Source of the DNA: Desulfocapsaceae bacterium
GTDB taxonomy: Bacteria > Desulfobacterota > Desulfobulbia > Desulfobulbales > Desulfocapsaceae
Direction of reading: 5' to 3'
Length of the DNA: 64,000 nucleotides
Assembly (NCBI GenBank): GCA_031292275.1
Contig: JARLHL010000023.1
Location: forward strand, 59,161 to 123,160
Of the stretch, positions 18,397 through 27,535 are shown piece by piece (position 1 is the first letter of the stretch; every line of letters begins with the position of its first letter). Below the pieces are notes generated by a model. That model worked only from the letters and a program-made list of their open reading frames with translations, was not told where the DNA came from and did no database searches. The translations under genes and the position numbers were made by a program.

Positions 18397-19095
18397 ATGA
18401 ATCCGACCGACTCAAAACAGATTGCCTTGAGTTCTCTGCCGATAATAGGTGAAGCTCGGGACCTTTACAACCGCGGTTCTGAAAGGCTCGCCTGCCACCG
18501 GCCCGATATATTCAGATTTCTCTTCGTCCTGTTTTTTATCCTGTATGTACCGGCGGTCCTGATCTGGACAGATATCATCCCTTTCCAATATCGATTCCAT
18601 ACACTCTTCTGTATTCTGGCAGGCATTATCTCCTACAGCTTTCTCAGGCGCTACAGTTTTCGCGAATTGGGATTCAGGACGGACAATCTCGGGCATTCAC
18701 TGCGCTGGAATCTCCTCTTCTGCATCTTCGGCGCAGCCGGATTGTATCTCATCTACCGGGCAGGGTTCGCCAGGCCGGGCCATCCCCACCATCTCCCTTG
18801 GACCTATGGCATCTATATATTTTTTCTGGGTCCTGCTCAGGAGATCGTCTTCAGAGGGATTCTGTTTGCAGAAATGAAACGAATCCGGATACTTGACAAG
18901 AAATTGATCCTCCTGATATCCACTCTCTCCTTCTGCTTTCTGCATATTATTTATAATTATCCGCCCTTGTTGCTTATCACCTTTGTCAGCGGCCTGATAT
19001 GGGGACTTCTCTTCATCAGGTGTCCCAACATCTGGGCCATCTCGCTTTCCCACTCCCTCCTCGGGGCTCTGGCAATGTTTTTCAGGCTGATATAA
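18397..19095 (+). CDS. CPBP-family intramembrane metalloprotease
   Basis: A 232-residue protein with six to eight membrane helices and the CPBP (Rce1/Abi-like) motifs: QEIVFRG (Glu149, Arg153), FCFLH (His183) and ISLSHSLLG (His219). The usual first motif is EExxxR; here the first Glu is Gln (Q148), while the second, catalytic-position Glu is kept. Such proteins are membrane proteases or scaffolds, sometimes linked to bacteriocin immunity or prenylated-protein processing; no such partner is near. Start is an ATG in AT-rich sequence without a strong ribosome site. It converges on the nucleotidase gene. Confidence 0.83.
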   Translation: MNPTDSKQIALSSLPIIGEARDLYNRGSERLACHRPDIFRFLFVLFFILYVPAVLIWTDIIPFQYRFHTLFCILAGIISYSFLRRYSFRELGFRTDNLGHSLRWNLLFCIFGAAGLYLIYRAGFARPGHPHHLPWTYGIYIFFLGPAQEIVFRGILFAEMKRIRILDKKLILLISTLSFCFLHIIYNYPPLLLITFVSGLIWGLLFIRCPNIWAISLSHSLLGALAMFFRLI

Positions 19096-19365
19096 CCCCT
19101 GCCCCCCTCCAGAGCGCTGTCCCGAGGATTCCTGCAACCTGCTGGCAGGCGGCCATAATCCGTGCCGAAAAGCCTCGCTCTTCTTTGTTCGCCTGAACGA
19201 ATTTTCGCAAAAAGGTTCTGCCTTACTGGCAGAGGAAGGGGGAGCGGGACAAGTTCAGGGATGGGCAGGCAGAGATCTTCATTGAATCAGACATGGGACA
19301 CCTCATCTTCGCCGAGGCAGGTCGTGAGGCTTCGTTTCCGCAGAATTCTCATGATTTTTTTACCC

Positions 19366-20991
19366 TTACGGCACCGCCGTGAGACGGTGGCTGTCGTTCT
19401 GCACCAGGGCCACCATGGTATCGTGCCGCCGATTTATGCTGCCATCATCAAGGGACAAACCTGCGGCTCGGCATCTCTGCGCATAAGCGACAACGGTCTC
19501 CCAGACCTCGCCTGCAGGTCTGGGCGTCGAGAGGCCTATGGACCGGCCAAAGCTGTCCTGCTGATGCAAGGCCTGGGTTTTCTGCATTGCAACAGTGTAG
19601 AGAAGTCCGGGGTTTATGGCTTTCGGTCCGTAATAGACTAAATCAGCCGCGGCCGCGGCCGCATGCAGCAGGTCCGCTCCCCTGACGTTCAGCAGGTAGA
19701 GACTGGTCTGCCCCGGCGTTCCCGCCGGTTGCCGCTCTACCCTGAAACCATTGAGGATATCCTGCCGGGTAAGCCATCCACTGGGCCACAGATCCCCCAC
19801 CGAATCCTGGCTGATCAGCGCCGCATCGATCTTCATGCCAGCCACCACCGCCTGTGCGGCAATCAGGGCCATTGCGCGGCTGTCCTGGTCCTGACCGACA
19901 TGGACTAAGGTTTCACTCATCGTCGGCTGATATTTGTCCAGGATCTCAGCTATCTTCTCACTGGTTTCCTGATCTTCGGGGATATCCCCCCCCCGGTTGA
20001 CAACAAGCTGAAAACTGCTGCCCACGATGGCCTTGCTGCGAACATCGTAGTCAATATCATACCGGCCCATGGTCTCGGCAAAGGCCCCGGCATGGATGAT
20101 GGTGGTGCCATTTACACGCAGAGGCTCCTCCATGACAGTATGACTGTGTCCGCCCAGAATCAGGTCGATACCTCTGGTCCCGGCCGCCAGACTGCTATCA
20201 TCCTCTATCCCGAGATGGCTGACCAGGACCAGCAGATCCACCTGATGCCGATGCCTGGCAATGACAGTGCGGGCCCGGCCGATAAAATCAAAGTCTGTCC
20301 TCAGTCCCTTTACCTCCGGGTAGTACGGCCCATCATACGGCATGTTCCTTTCGTCCCATGGTCTTGAAACAAGGCCAAAAAATCCAATCCTGACCCGACC
20401 CAGGGTGATGATGGAAAAATCGGTCCAAGCGGGGGCAGTTCCGCCCGCGCACTGCCCTGCAGACGGATCGAGGTCGGCATTTGAGACTACAACCGCAGCA
20501 GAGGGATCCCGGCTGAAGCGCAGCAATTCATCTATGCCCCAGGCAAAATCATGGTTGCCCAGCGTTCGCACATCGTATCGCATTGCCGCCGCCACCTCGC
20601 GTGTCGCCCGCCCCCGGGAGAGTTCTTCGGCAACGGAGCCCTTTTCGTAATCGTCGCCGGCATTGGTCAACAGGGTGAAGGGATTTTCCTCCTTTACCTG
20701 CCGATAGAATCCCCGGATCCGTGCCAGCGGAAAGGTCCCGTCCCTGTCAGGGTTATACCGGGCATGGATATCGGAGACATGAACAAAGCTGATCTTCTGT
20801 TTGTCTGTTCCATCTTCTTCGAGAAGTCCCTTAGCCTGCAGATCTGACCGGGCATCGCGGTCAGGATCCGGATCGCCCCAGATCCTGACCGGCAGGGGTG
20901 GAAACAGGAGCATGAGGAAACCAAGACCAAGAAATTTCAGTCTGGAACGGTACGAAAACCGAGATGAGGCACGAACGACGCTCTGTTCCAT
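19366..20991 (-). CDS. UshA-like 5'-nucleotidase / metallophosphatase, exported
   Basis: A 541-residue metallo-dependent phosphatase. Metal-site motifs in order: SDIHARYN (Asp74, His76), NAGDD (about 112), GNHDF (145-149), SHLG (His259) and GGHSHT (280-285). The C-terminal part (about 330-541) matches the 5'-nucleotidase substrate-binding domain. A basic region and a hydrophobic segment (LKFLGLGFLMLLFPPLP, residues about 19-35) form a signal peptide or anchor, so it acts in the periplasm on nucleotides or similar phosphoesters. The chosen ATG has GGAG six bases upstream; an ATG 31 codons earlier would bury the signal and is less likely. An alanine run (AAAAAA) comes from a GCGGCC repeat. Confidence 0.87.
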   Translation of the reverse strand: MEQSVVRASSRFSYRSRLKFLGLGFLMLLFPPLPVRIWGDPDPDRDARSDLQAKGLLEEDGTDKQKISFVHVSDIHARYNPDRDGTFPLARIRGFYRQVKEENPFTLLTNAGDDYEKGSVAEELSRGRATREVAAAMRYDVRTLGNHDFAWGIDELLRFSRDPSAAVVVSNADLDPSAGQCAGGTAPAWTDFSIITLGRVRIGFFGLVSRPWDERNMPYDGPYYPEVKGLRTDFDFIGRARTVIARHRHQVDLLVLVSHLGIEDDSSLAAGTRGIDLILGGHSHTVMEEPLRVNGTTIIHAGAFAETMGRYDIDYDVRSKAIVGSSFQLVVNRGGDIPEDQETSEKIAEILDKYQPTMSETLVHVGQDQDSRAMALIAAQAVVAGMKIDAALISQDSVGDLWPSGWLTRQDILNGFRVERQPAGTPGQTSLYLLNVRGADLLHAAAAAADLVYYGPKAINPGLLYTVAMQKTQALHQQDSFGRSIGLSTPRPAGEVWETVVAYAQRCRAAGLSLDDGSINRRHDTMVALVQNDSHRLTAVP

Positions 20992-21606
20992 ATTTGTCTC
21001 CGGCAGTAACTTTTCTGCAATGCACAAGGGCTTCATCCTTTCAAGAGGGACCACTACTGCCGGTCCTGGCCCGTTGGCCTTCATAATTGCCGGTTTATAT
21101 TTGTTTATTGTGAGTATTACTTAATGTTTTTATTAATTTAAACGCCCCATAAAATGGCAGCATCCCCTTTCGGGAAAAGGGATAGATTTTATTTTTTTGC
21201 CCCCTCTGCAAAAAAAAAAATAAATCTGTCTCCCCCACTTGACGAATCGGTTATGGGAAAAGAGCATCATCGGAGCAAGGGAGCGCCCCGATGGTTTCGT
21301 TATGTCGGTATCGGCTCGCCGCGCCCTGCAGGTACACTGGAAGGTCAGGGATAATCACGCTTACCCTTGTGCCCGGATCAGATCGTACTGATTGCCTTGC
21401 GGAAGCAGGTTCTTCCGTATTACGGGTGAAGATTGCAAGGAAATTCAGCCAAGATACCTGATTTTCAGAGATTTACGCAATAGAAATACCAGGCTGCTTT
21501 CGTATAGTAGTCACGAATGAACCGTTTTCAAAACCGGGCGCATCACCATTTTGCAGAACCGCAGGATAATCGATCGTGGGCAGAGGCCCTCCCCGGCACC
21601 ATCCCC
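20992..21606. other. Intergenic region, AT-rich with a hairpin
   Basis: About 0.6 kb between two minus-strand genes. Near 21164-21195 a hairpin (CCCTTT, CGGGA, AAAGGG) is followed on the plus strand by a T-rich stretch, and a run of 11 A lies at about 21210. No open frame with a start signal was found. It may hold the promoter of the nucleotidase gene. Confidence 0.4.
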
Positions 21607-22494
21607 TCAGCCATGCCGGTAGGGAATCCGGCAGTAATCAATGCCCCGTGATGGCAGGATTCCATTATGCGCCAGAAACATCTTCAGTGAATTCAAAGAA
21701 ATATTTGAATTCTGCGTCGGCCCGAGATAGAGGTGCTCAAGCTGCAGCGACTGGCCCGCATGAGACCGGAGATCAAACTCCACATAGGGGACAATCATCG
21801 CGTTGGCCTCCCGGAAGAGGATCGGCAGGCGAGCGGCGTCTGTGAAGACCGGCGAGACGATGCGCCACTCCTTTTCCTCCCGGAATGAGGGATGCTTCAG
21901 GATGGCAGCAATGCGCAGGAGATCGATCTCGATAGCCTCAAACACCTTCTGGTAAATAGCCGACACCCGCTGTCGGGAGGGCCCGCCGGCGATCTGCTGC
22001 TCCGCAAGGACCTCTACGGCGTCAATGACTTGGCTGACCAGCCTGCGCTGCCTGGCCGGTTCATAGAGGCATCTGCCGATCTGGAGATGCTGCCGGCGGG
22101 CACACTCCATGATAGACTCGGCGGAAAAACCAATGCTGACGCCCTTTCCGTGAGGGCTGTAGCCCCGCCACTGGCTGAGAAGATTGCCATGGGCCCTGAA
22201 GGAGGCGCCGAAGAGCATGTGGCCGTTGGTGATCCGGTGTGAGATCCAGTCGGTGAACTGCCCCAGCAAGTCCGCCTTCCCCTGGCCTCCGGCAATGCGG
22301 TCCTGGACCTCCAGCCGGATCAGATCGGCAGTATGCCTGAGCTCCGCCGAATCATTCATATACCTGATGTCGCTGGCCCACAACGTCCGGCTGCGAACGA
22401 TCCCCAGCAGCCCGCTCAAGGTCGTATAATGGTAGAGCAGACCCTTTGGAGTATCGGCAAAGAGGGTTTCGGTCAGGGTGCCTATTTCCTGCAT
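21607..22494 (-). CDS. DUF2971 protein
   Basis: A 295-residue protein of the DUF2971 family. Conserved features are the N-terminal LYHYTTLSGLLGIV, then LWASDIRYMNDSAEL, the middle FRAHGNLLSQWRGYSPHGKGVSIGF and the later FREEKEWRIV. The His-Tyr-Thr near the start resembles motif I of ADP-ribosyl-transferase folds, an inference only. No signal peptide. The ATG has a weak AGGA site. It follows the Lgt-like gene by 86 bases in the same direction, so it could be the last gene of that cluster, although DUF2971 genes also travel with mobile DNA. Confidence 0.8.
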   Translation of the reverse strand: MQEIGTLTETLFADTPKGLLYHYTTLSGLLGIVRSRTLWASDIRYMNDSAELRHTADLIRLEVQDRIAGGQGKADLLGQFTDWISHRITNGHMLFGASFRAHGNLLSQWRGYSPHGKGVSIGFSAESIMECARRQHLQIGRCLYEPARQRRLVSQVIDAVEVLAEQQIAGGPSRQRVSAIYQKVFEAIEIDLLRIAAILKHPSFREEKEWRIVSPVFTDAARLPILFREANAMIVPYVEFDLRSHAGQSLQLEHLYLGPTQNSNISLNSLKMFLAHNGILPSRGIDYCRIPYRHG

Positions 22495-22580
22495 ATATTG
22501 ATATTTCCTGGCATCTTCGAGTTACTGAATCAACAACGTATTTGCCGGGGACGCCAGCAATGCCGCCTTGCCTGAGGCTG

Positions 22581-23633
22581 CTAGAGATGTTCCTGGATGA
22601 GCTGGAAAGAGACGGTCGAGGTGGTGACGGTGCTGCGGCCGAAGACCATGAAGGCCAAGAGCCAGAAGCCCTGCAGGCCGAGTATGAGGCCTGGATGCCA
22701 CAGCAGGGCCAGGCCCTGGACGATACTCGGCAGGGCCTGAGGCGTCTGACGAAAAAAGACTATGAGACAGAGGACGTAGAGCACAGAGAGCCCCCCCATT
22801 TTCTGGTAGGCCGATATAGTTGAAAACCCCCGGAAATCGGCCCGCATTGTCTCAGAGACGATACGCCAGATCTGGCTTATGCCGATCCCAAGAAAGAGGG
22901 CAGGAGCAAAATGGCCGCGCAGAAAGAGAAGACTCCCGACGACAGCGGTAAGGCAGTAGAGAACACAGGTTATGGCCTGTATGGGGATCAGAGGCTCACC
23001 AGCAAGCCCACCCTCATAGATCGCCTTCTTGGTCGGCCCATGAAAAATCAATGCCGTCGGAGTGAAGATCCGCTGCATCAGTGGGCTGCAGTCCTTCAGC
23101 GCCCTGCCGTAACAGCAGCCGAAGCTGATACAGCCCAGGCGCCCCAGCCCCTCGCCCAGCGTATAGGCGACGGCCATGGCCGCGAGCACCGGCATCATAG
23201 GCAGCCGGCAGGTAAAAAATCCATTCAGGACCGTTGCTACCAGCGTAATGCACCAGGGAGCCAGCAGGATGCCGACAAAGGAGGCCCCGCCCACCGTGAA
23301 GGTATGGCGTTTCTTTTCCACCATGATGGCGACTATCCGGGAGGCAGGAATGCAGACGGCGAGGATGATTGCAGTGGCGGCAAGCGTCCCTGCCAGCGAT
23401 ACACCTGCCGCTCCGAGCAGGATCAGCAGCAGGACGACGGCCAGGGTCTGGCTGGTAGCAAGAAACAGGCCGTAATAGGTAAGATTCAGCCCCTGCCATT
23501 GCTCATCCCTGCCCTTTATTCTTGGGATTACGGCCAGCATCTGCCACCGCTCCCCCGGCAGATATCTGAATCCCCAGGCCAGAAACAGGCCCAGCAGGCA
23601 GGCTGCGGCCAAAAGAAAGAAGAGATCCGACAT
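22581..23633 (-). CDS. Divergent Lgt-like (prolipoprotein diacylglyceryl transferase family) membrane protein
   Basis: A 350-residue membrane protein with about seven helices and the Lgt layout: TVGGASFVG (114-121) for the Gly-Gly region, GEGLGRLGC (160-168) matching the GRxGN signature with its essential Arg165, then FGCCYGR, and late RIVSETMRADFRG matching the second conserved Arg region. In true Lgt the motif reads GN and is followed by HPxQLYE; here it reads GC...CCYG and PIQA. These changes are typical of Lgt-like paralogues whose acceptor is unknown. Start: ATG with GAGAGG seven bases upstream (the frame is open 54 codons further, overlapping PSD, without a site). It follows the PSD gene by 82 bases, so a lipid-linked role is likely. 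Confidence 0.78.
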   Translation of the reverse strand: MSDLFFLLAAACLLGLFLAWGFRYLPGERWQMLAVIPRIKGRDEQWQGLNLTYYGLFLATSQTLAVVLLLILLGAAGVSLAGTLAATAIILAVCIPASRIVAIMVEKKRHTFTVGGASFVGILLAPWCITLVATVLNGFFTCRLPMMPVLAAMAVAYTLGEGLGRLGCISFGCCYGRALKDCSPLMQRIFTPTALIFHGPTKKAIYEGGLAGEPLIPIQAITCVLYCLTAVVGSLLFLRGHFAPALFLGIGISQIWRIVSETMRADFRGFSTISAYQKMGGLSVLYVLCLIVFFRQTPQALPSIVQGLALLWHPGLILGLQGFWLLAFMVFGRSTVTTSTVSFQLIQEHL

Positions 23634-23715
23634 GTCTGTTCCTCTCAATTTATTTATTATTCCGTCATAATAGCAAACGGTGCAAGGACAGTCCCCAGAG
23701 CATCCGGCAACCGCA

Positions 23716-24759
23716 TTACCGGCCTGAAGCGCATAGTCCTGCGCCCCCGTCCTTCCGCCGCGCCAGCGGAGAACGGACCTTAATGTCCGTCTCAACCAGC
23801 GGGCCGCAGGTAAGCCCGGTAAACCGGCTGTGCACGCCGCTGCGCCTTGAATTCATCACCAGATCGGGACAGAACTCGATCCTGTCCGGTTCAAAGATCA
23901 CGACATCGGTGGAGCTGCCGGGACGATAGAGGCTCTTCGGGCAGCCCTTCCTCAGGAAGAGTCCAGGGCGGACGGGTTCGGGACTGCTGTACCTCCAGGT
24001 GCTGTAGGCCTGTCTGATATCCCCTATCATCAGGGCGACGACCTCCACCATGGCCACCAGCCCGACCTGCGACCCGCCTTCCACATCGGTATCGATGATG
24101 GTGATCACCCGCCGGTTCTTGGAATGGATAGAGGCAATCGAGACAGAAGCCAAGGGATTGCAGGAGTGATAGCGTCCGTCGACCTCATAGATATCAGCCA
24201 CCCGGCCCGAGACCGGCAGATGGTTGTAATGGTATTTATCCGGTGTCAGGCGGCAGACGGCAAAATCCCCGGCGGCAAAGCGCGGAGACCAGCAGCTGCC
24301 TGAACCCAGCAGTTCAGAGAGGTCGAAAAATTTTTCTTTGATGAAGAGGGCCGAGGTCATGGAAAAGGAACCCAGCAGCAGACGCGCATCCGCAGGTGCC
24401 ACCACTATGTCGGGGTCGTCATCCATGGGGCGGCATTCCCAATACCTGATCTGGCGCTCGAAGATCCGGCGCATAGTCGAAAAATATGCCAGAGGCTCGA
24501 GGCACTCCCGCCAGTTAATGCCTAGATCCTCAAAGGCCTTACGGCTCTGAAGCCGGGGTTTTCCGGGAAGGTCGTAATTGCAGAAGCCAAGCAGGCTGGA
24601 CATCCTGGCCGAAGTCAGGGCCCGAAACATGGCCGGGGCATTTTCCCGCAGCTTATTGTAGAGAAAGGCGACGGTCCTGTCGCCGATCAGTCTCTCGGTG
24701 ACAATCAGGCTGGTCTGCCGGTCAATATACTGGTGGATGGTGGCGGCACGCGTGTTCAT
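23716..24759 (-). CDS. Phosphatidylserine decarboxylase-like proenzyme
   Basis: A 347-residue member of the PSD family. Self-cleavage site is GSS (281-283, in RPGSSTDVV), the variant form of the LGST site where the serine becomes the pyruvoyl group; Asp124 (APAD) and His177/His180 (YHYNHLPVSG) match the other catalytic positions. PSD makes phosphatidylethanolamine from phosphatidylserine at the inner membrane. The C-terminal tail after the cleavage site is long (65 residues) and basic. The start ATG overlaps the stop of the 780-aa gene by four bases. The placement with an unknown large protein and an Lgt-like protein suggests a dedicated rather than housekeeping enzyme. Confidence 0.85.
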   Translation of the reverse strand: MNTRAATIHQYIDRQTSLIVTERLIGDRTVAFLYNKLRENAPAMFRALTSARMSSLLGFCNYDLPGKPRLQSRKAFEDLGINWRECLEPLAYFSTMRRIFERQIRYWECRPMDDDPDIVVAPADARLLLGSFSMTSALFIKEKFFDLSELLGSGSCWSPRFAAGDFAVCRLTPDKYHYNHLPVSGRVADIYEVDGRYHSCNPLASVSIASIHSKNRRVITIIDTDVEGGSQVGLVAMVEVVALMIGDIRQAYSTWRYSSPEPVRPGLFLRKGCPKSLYRPGSSTDVVIFEPDRIEFCPDLVMNSRRSGVHSRFTGLTCGPLVETDIKVRSPLARRKDGGAGLCASGR

Positions 24760-27098
24760 CGGTGTTTCCTGACCTCGTGGTGAATGATTGCAAGCCCGAT
24801 CTGGAGCAACTGCTGGAGGTCCTGAACGGATGCAGTCTCATCAAGGAGGCTCTCTGCCTTCTCCCTGATAAAAACGGCGGCCGAGCGGTCGTGCCCGGCC
24901 ATGATCTGGCGGAGGCAGGGGTCATCCCCTCTCTCCAGACGCTCGCAGTCCTCGGCCAGGACCACAAGCCCTTCCCGGGCATGCAGCCTCTTCAATTCGT
25001 TACGGTAGTAGTGTTCGGTCATCCCGTTGAAGGTATCAGCCGGGAGCCGGAGAGGGCTCTTCCGGCATTTGCCTCCCTGCATCGCCCCCTGAACCAGCTT
25101 GTCCAGGGCCCTGGTGCCGCCGCCCCGGGCCAGGCGGAATCTGAGATCGTCAAGAGCACCCGACAGCCCCATGGAATCGACCAGGTTCCGGCCGTCGCTG
25201 CCTATCACCTCGAGCAGAGCCAGCTGGTACTCATGGATCTTGACCCGGATATAGCCCTTATACCGGCGACTGTTCCTCTGACTTTTGACATGGCTGAGGA
25301 TCTTGCGCAAAAACCGGTTGGGCGTATCGGCCTTGACGAAAAAGGTCGGGATACCGATGGCGCCGGCGAAAAAGATCTGCCGCCGCTCACTCTCGACCGA
25401 AGGCCTGTCCGGTATATCCGCGTGCCGCACCTTCTCCTCGATGATGTAGCGATAGGCCAGCGCCGTGATCAGGTTCTGCATATCCACCGCGCCCGCCATA
25501 TCGTCCAGAAGGCTGTGGAAGAGCGAATAGCTGCGGCCTTCGAATCCCGCATAGCCCATGCTGCTGTACTCCCGCTGCCGGTAGAGAAGATACATGGCCA
25601 TCCGCCGGTCGAAGACCCCCAACTCGGCCAGCTCCTCCTTGAGCCGGGTATGGTTGTCCTGCCGGCCGTTGAGTGCCGGGCAGGTCTCGGTGGACAGCAG
25701 GGTCACCAAATAATCGATGAGGCGAAAATCAGGGACCAGATCGCCATGCAGACCCAGGCAGCGGGCGAAGAGGTGATCGAGCCCGCGGGGGCCGAAGGGG
25801 GTGAACGAATGCCCAAAAAAACGCAGGTCGGCCTTCTTTTTCCACCGTCGCCAAAGCATGCGCAGATGGGTATAATCAAGCTCGTGGGGCAGAAATCCCA
25901 GGACCTTTTCCGGGTGGAAGTCTGCAAAATCCAGCCTGTACGGCGCAGCGGTATAGGTATTGACGAAGAGCGGCAGAAAATGTTCGACGATCTTGATAAC
26001 CAAATCCCCCACATGCTTTTCCACGGCCGGGCTGAATCCCGCCTGGCCGCCTGCGGCAAGGCCCGTCAGCAGGCTGCTCCCCAGCGAGACATGGGTGCCG
26101 TTGTTGGCCAGACAGGTATTGGAGGTATTGGGCAGGATAACCAGATTGTTGGTGATGATGCCCGCATCCTTCAACTTGCTGATGGTATTGAGCTGGCTGC
26201 GGGAGAGTGTACGATGACAGACCTCCATATACCTGTGCTTCTCCTCCCCCCGGTCCCAACCGGAGAGGCAGGGGCTCATAAAGAGGTGACGATAGAAGCC
26301 GTCCGGTACGATTTCATTGAGTTTTTTCTGGCGATAGGGGGCATGCGGCGCATTGTAGAGCAGACACTTTTGTCCCGATTCTAACAGTCCCAACTTGGTA
26401 TTGGCATACTGAACCAGGATCTGACTGAGCAGAAAGGTCCTGGCCGTCTCCCTGGCGGCCAGCCTGCCGATGGCCCCGTCCGTGGCCCGCGGGATGGTGA
26501 AGGAGAGGATCTCGGGTGAGGTATTGTCGCTCAGGAAATGTCCGAGGAGATCCCTGCCGGTCTTCAGTATGGCAATGGGCAATGAAGAGTCAATGGCATC
26601 AGCCAGGGCCAGCTTCAACAGATAGCTGACCGGCAGACGCAGCCATTGCTCGTTTTTGGCAGTAAAGAAAAAGCGTTCGGAATCGCTGCGCTTCGGGCCG
26701 TCCGGCCGGCTCTTGTCGGCCAGCAGGTCATGCTGGAGCAGCCTTTTGGCCGACTCGCCCAGGCGATCCTCCTTCAACCTGACCCAGCTGTTTTCCCAAA
26801 CACCGGTATCGTTACGAAAGAGGAACTCCCGGAGGGAGGCAATGGCCTTGGCCGGGAGATCACCGCGGGCGGCCCGCTTGATGATATTCCGGAAAAATCT
26901 CGACTGGGAGATGGCGAGCGGCAGATCGACATTCCTGCGATCGCCATGAATCGCGACCTGCAGTTCAAATTCCATCCCGACGCTGGAATCTTCTCCGGTA
27001 AAGGGATGCAGATCGCCCTGACGCATATGCCGGGTAAAGGCGCTTACCCCGGCTTCAATTTCCTCTGACTCTGTAATCCGAAGCGTTCGTAGTTCCAT
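24756..27098 (-). CDS. Large protein of unknown family (780 aa), coupled to PSD
   Basis: No family recognised. A 780-residue, apparently cytoplasmic protein without signal peptide or membrane segments, rich in Arg and His. Two segments recall the glutamine synthetase/gamma-glutamylcysteine ligase fold: VGMEFELQV (40-48), like the GxExE metal-binding strand, and NNGTHVSLGS (332-341), like the HxHxS block. This is suggestive only. Other marked segments are YNAPHAPYRQKKL (248-260), GFLPHELDYTHLRMLWRRW (401-419) and FFGHSFTPFGPRGLDHLFARCLGLHGD (427-453), the last with four His. The start is an ATG with a poor ribosome site. The stop overlaps the PSD start (ATGA), so it is translated together with PSD and probably acts on or with its substrate or product. 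Confidence 0.75.
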   Translation of the reverse strand: MELRTLRITESEEIEAGVSAFTRHMRQGDLHPFTGEDSSVGMEFELQVAIHGDRRNVDLPLAISQSRFFRNIIKRAARGDLPAKAIASLREFLFRNDTGVWENSWVRLKEDRLGESAKRLLQHDLLADKSRPDGPKRSDSERFFFTAKNEQWLRLPVSYLLKLALADAIDSSLPIAILKTGRDLLGHFLSDNTSPEILSFTIPRATDGAIGRLAARETARTFLLSQILVQYANTKLGLLESGQKCLLYNAPHAPYRQKKLNEIVPDGFYRHLFMSPCLSGWDRGEEKHRYMEVCHRTLSRSQLNTISKLKDAGIITNNLVILPNTSNTCLANNGTHVSLGSSLLTGLAAGGQAGFSPAVEKHVGDLVIKIVEHFLPLFVNTYTAAPYRLDFADFHPEKVLGFLPHELDYTHLRMLWRRWKKKADLRFFGHSFTPFGPRGLDHLFARCLGLHGDLVPDFRLIDYLVTLLSTETCPALNGRQDNHTRLKEELAELGVFDRRMAMYLLYRQREYSSMGYAGFEGRSYSLFHSLLDDMAGAVDMQNLITALAYRYIIEEKVRHADIPDRPSVESERRQIFFAGAIGIPTFFVKADTPNRFLRKILSHVKSQRNSRRYKGYIRVKIHEYQLALLEVIGSDGRNLVDSMGLSGALDDLRFRLARGGGTRALDKLVQGAMQGGKCRKSPLRLPADTFNGMTEHYYRNELKRLHAREGLVVLAEDCERLERGDDPCLRQIMAGHDRSAAVFIREKAESLLDETASVQDLQQLLQIGLAIIHHEVRKHR

Positions 27099-27535
27099 AA
27101 GACTGAAACGTACAGGACATTGATTACAATTCCATTAGGGTTCAGTCAGTATTTTATCTGCCGTAAAAATGCGGTTGTGAAGGACAGCGCCGGACGGGTA
27201 AGTGCATGAAAAAGGCCGAGCCGGTTATGCCGGTTTCATCGAAAAGGCTCTAACAGCTCCAGTGGCATCTCACAATATCCTACCTGATCTTTTGTTTTCA
27301 GGGTATGATGAAGTAAGACCATGTTGACCGTCTGTCCGTAAATTTCGCAGTAAAGCAACACTCCGGTATTTTAATGCATTGTCTCTCGCGGGGCTTGGTG
27401 GATCCAACCTCAATCAAACGAGGGAGCAGATTCGTTATCAGCATAAAAAAGTCGCCGCAAAAGGCCCGACGAATGCAACTTTAAATCCATAATATCAAAT
27501 ATGTACGCCAGAAAGTCGACCGCCGAGGAGAACAT
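27099..27535. other. Divergent intergenic region
   Basis: About 440 bases between the 780-aa gene and the small plus-strand gene. A stem with arms GAGCC (27218-27222) and GGCTC (27246-27250) encloses a smaller CCGG/CCGG hairpin; there is no T-run. On the minus strand a GATAAAAT stretch about 60-70 bases before the 780-aa start could be a -10 region. No gene seen. Confidence 0.4.

Noticed and set aside
19640..19665. GCGGCC repeat as a possible mobile-element end or Z-DNA signal
   Set aside because: It is in frame inside the nucleotidase gene and simply codes for an alanine run.
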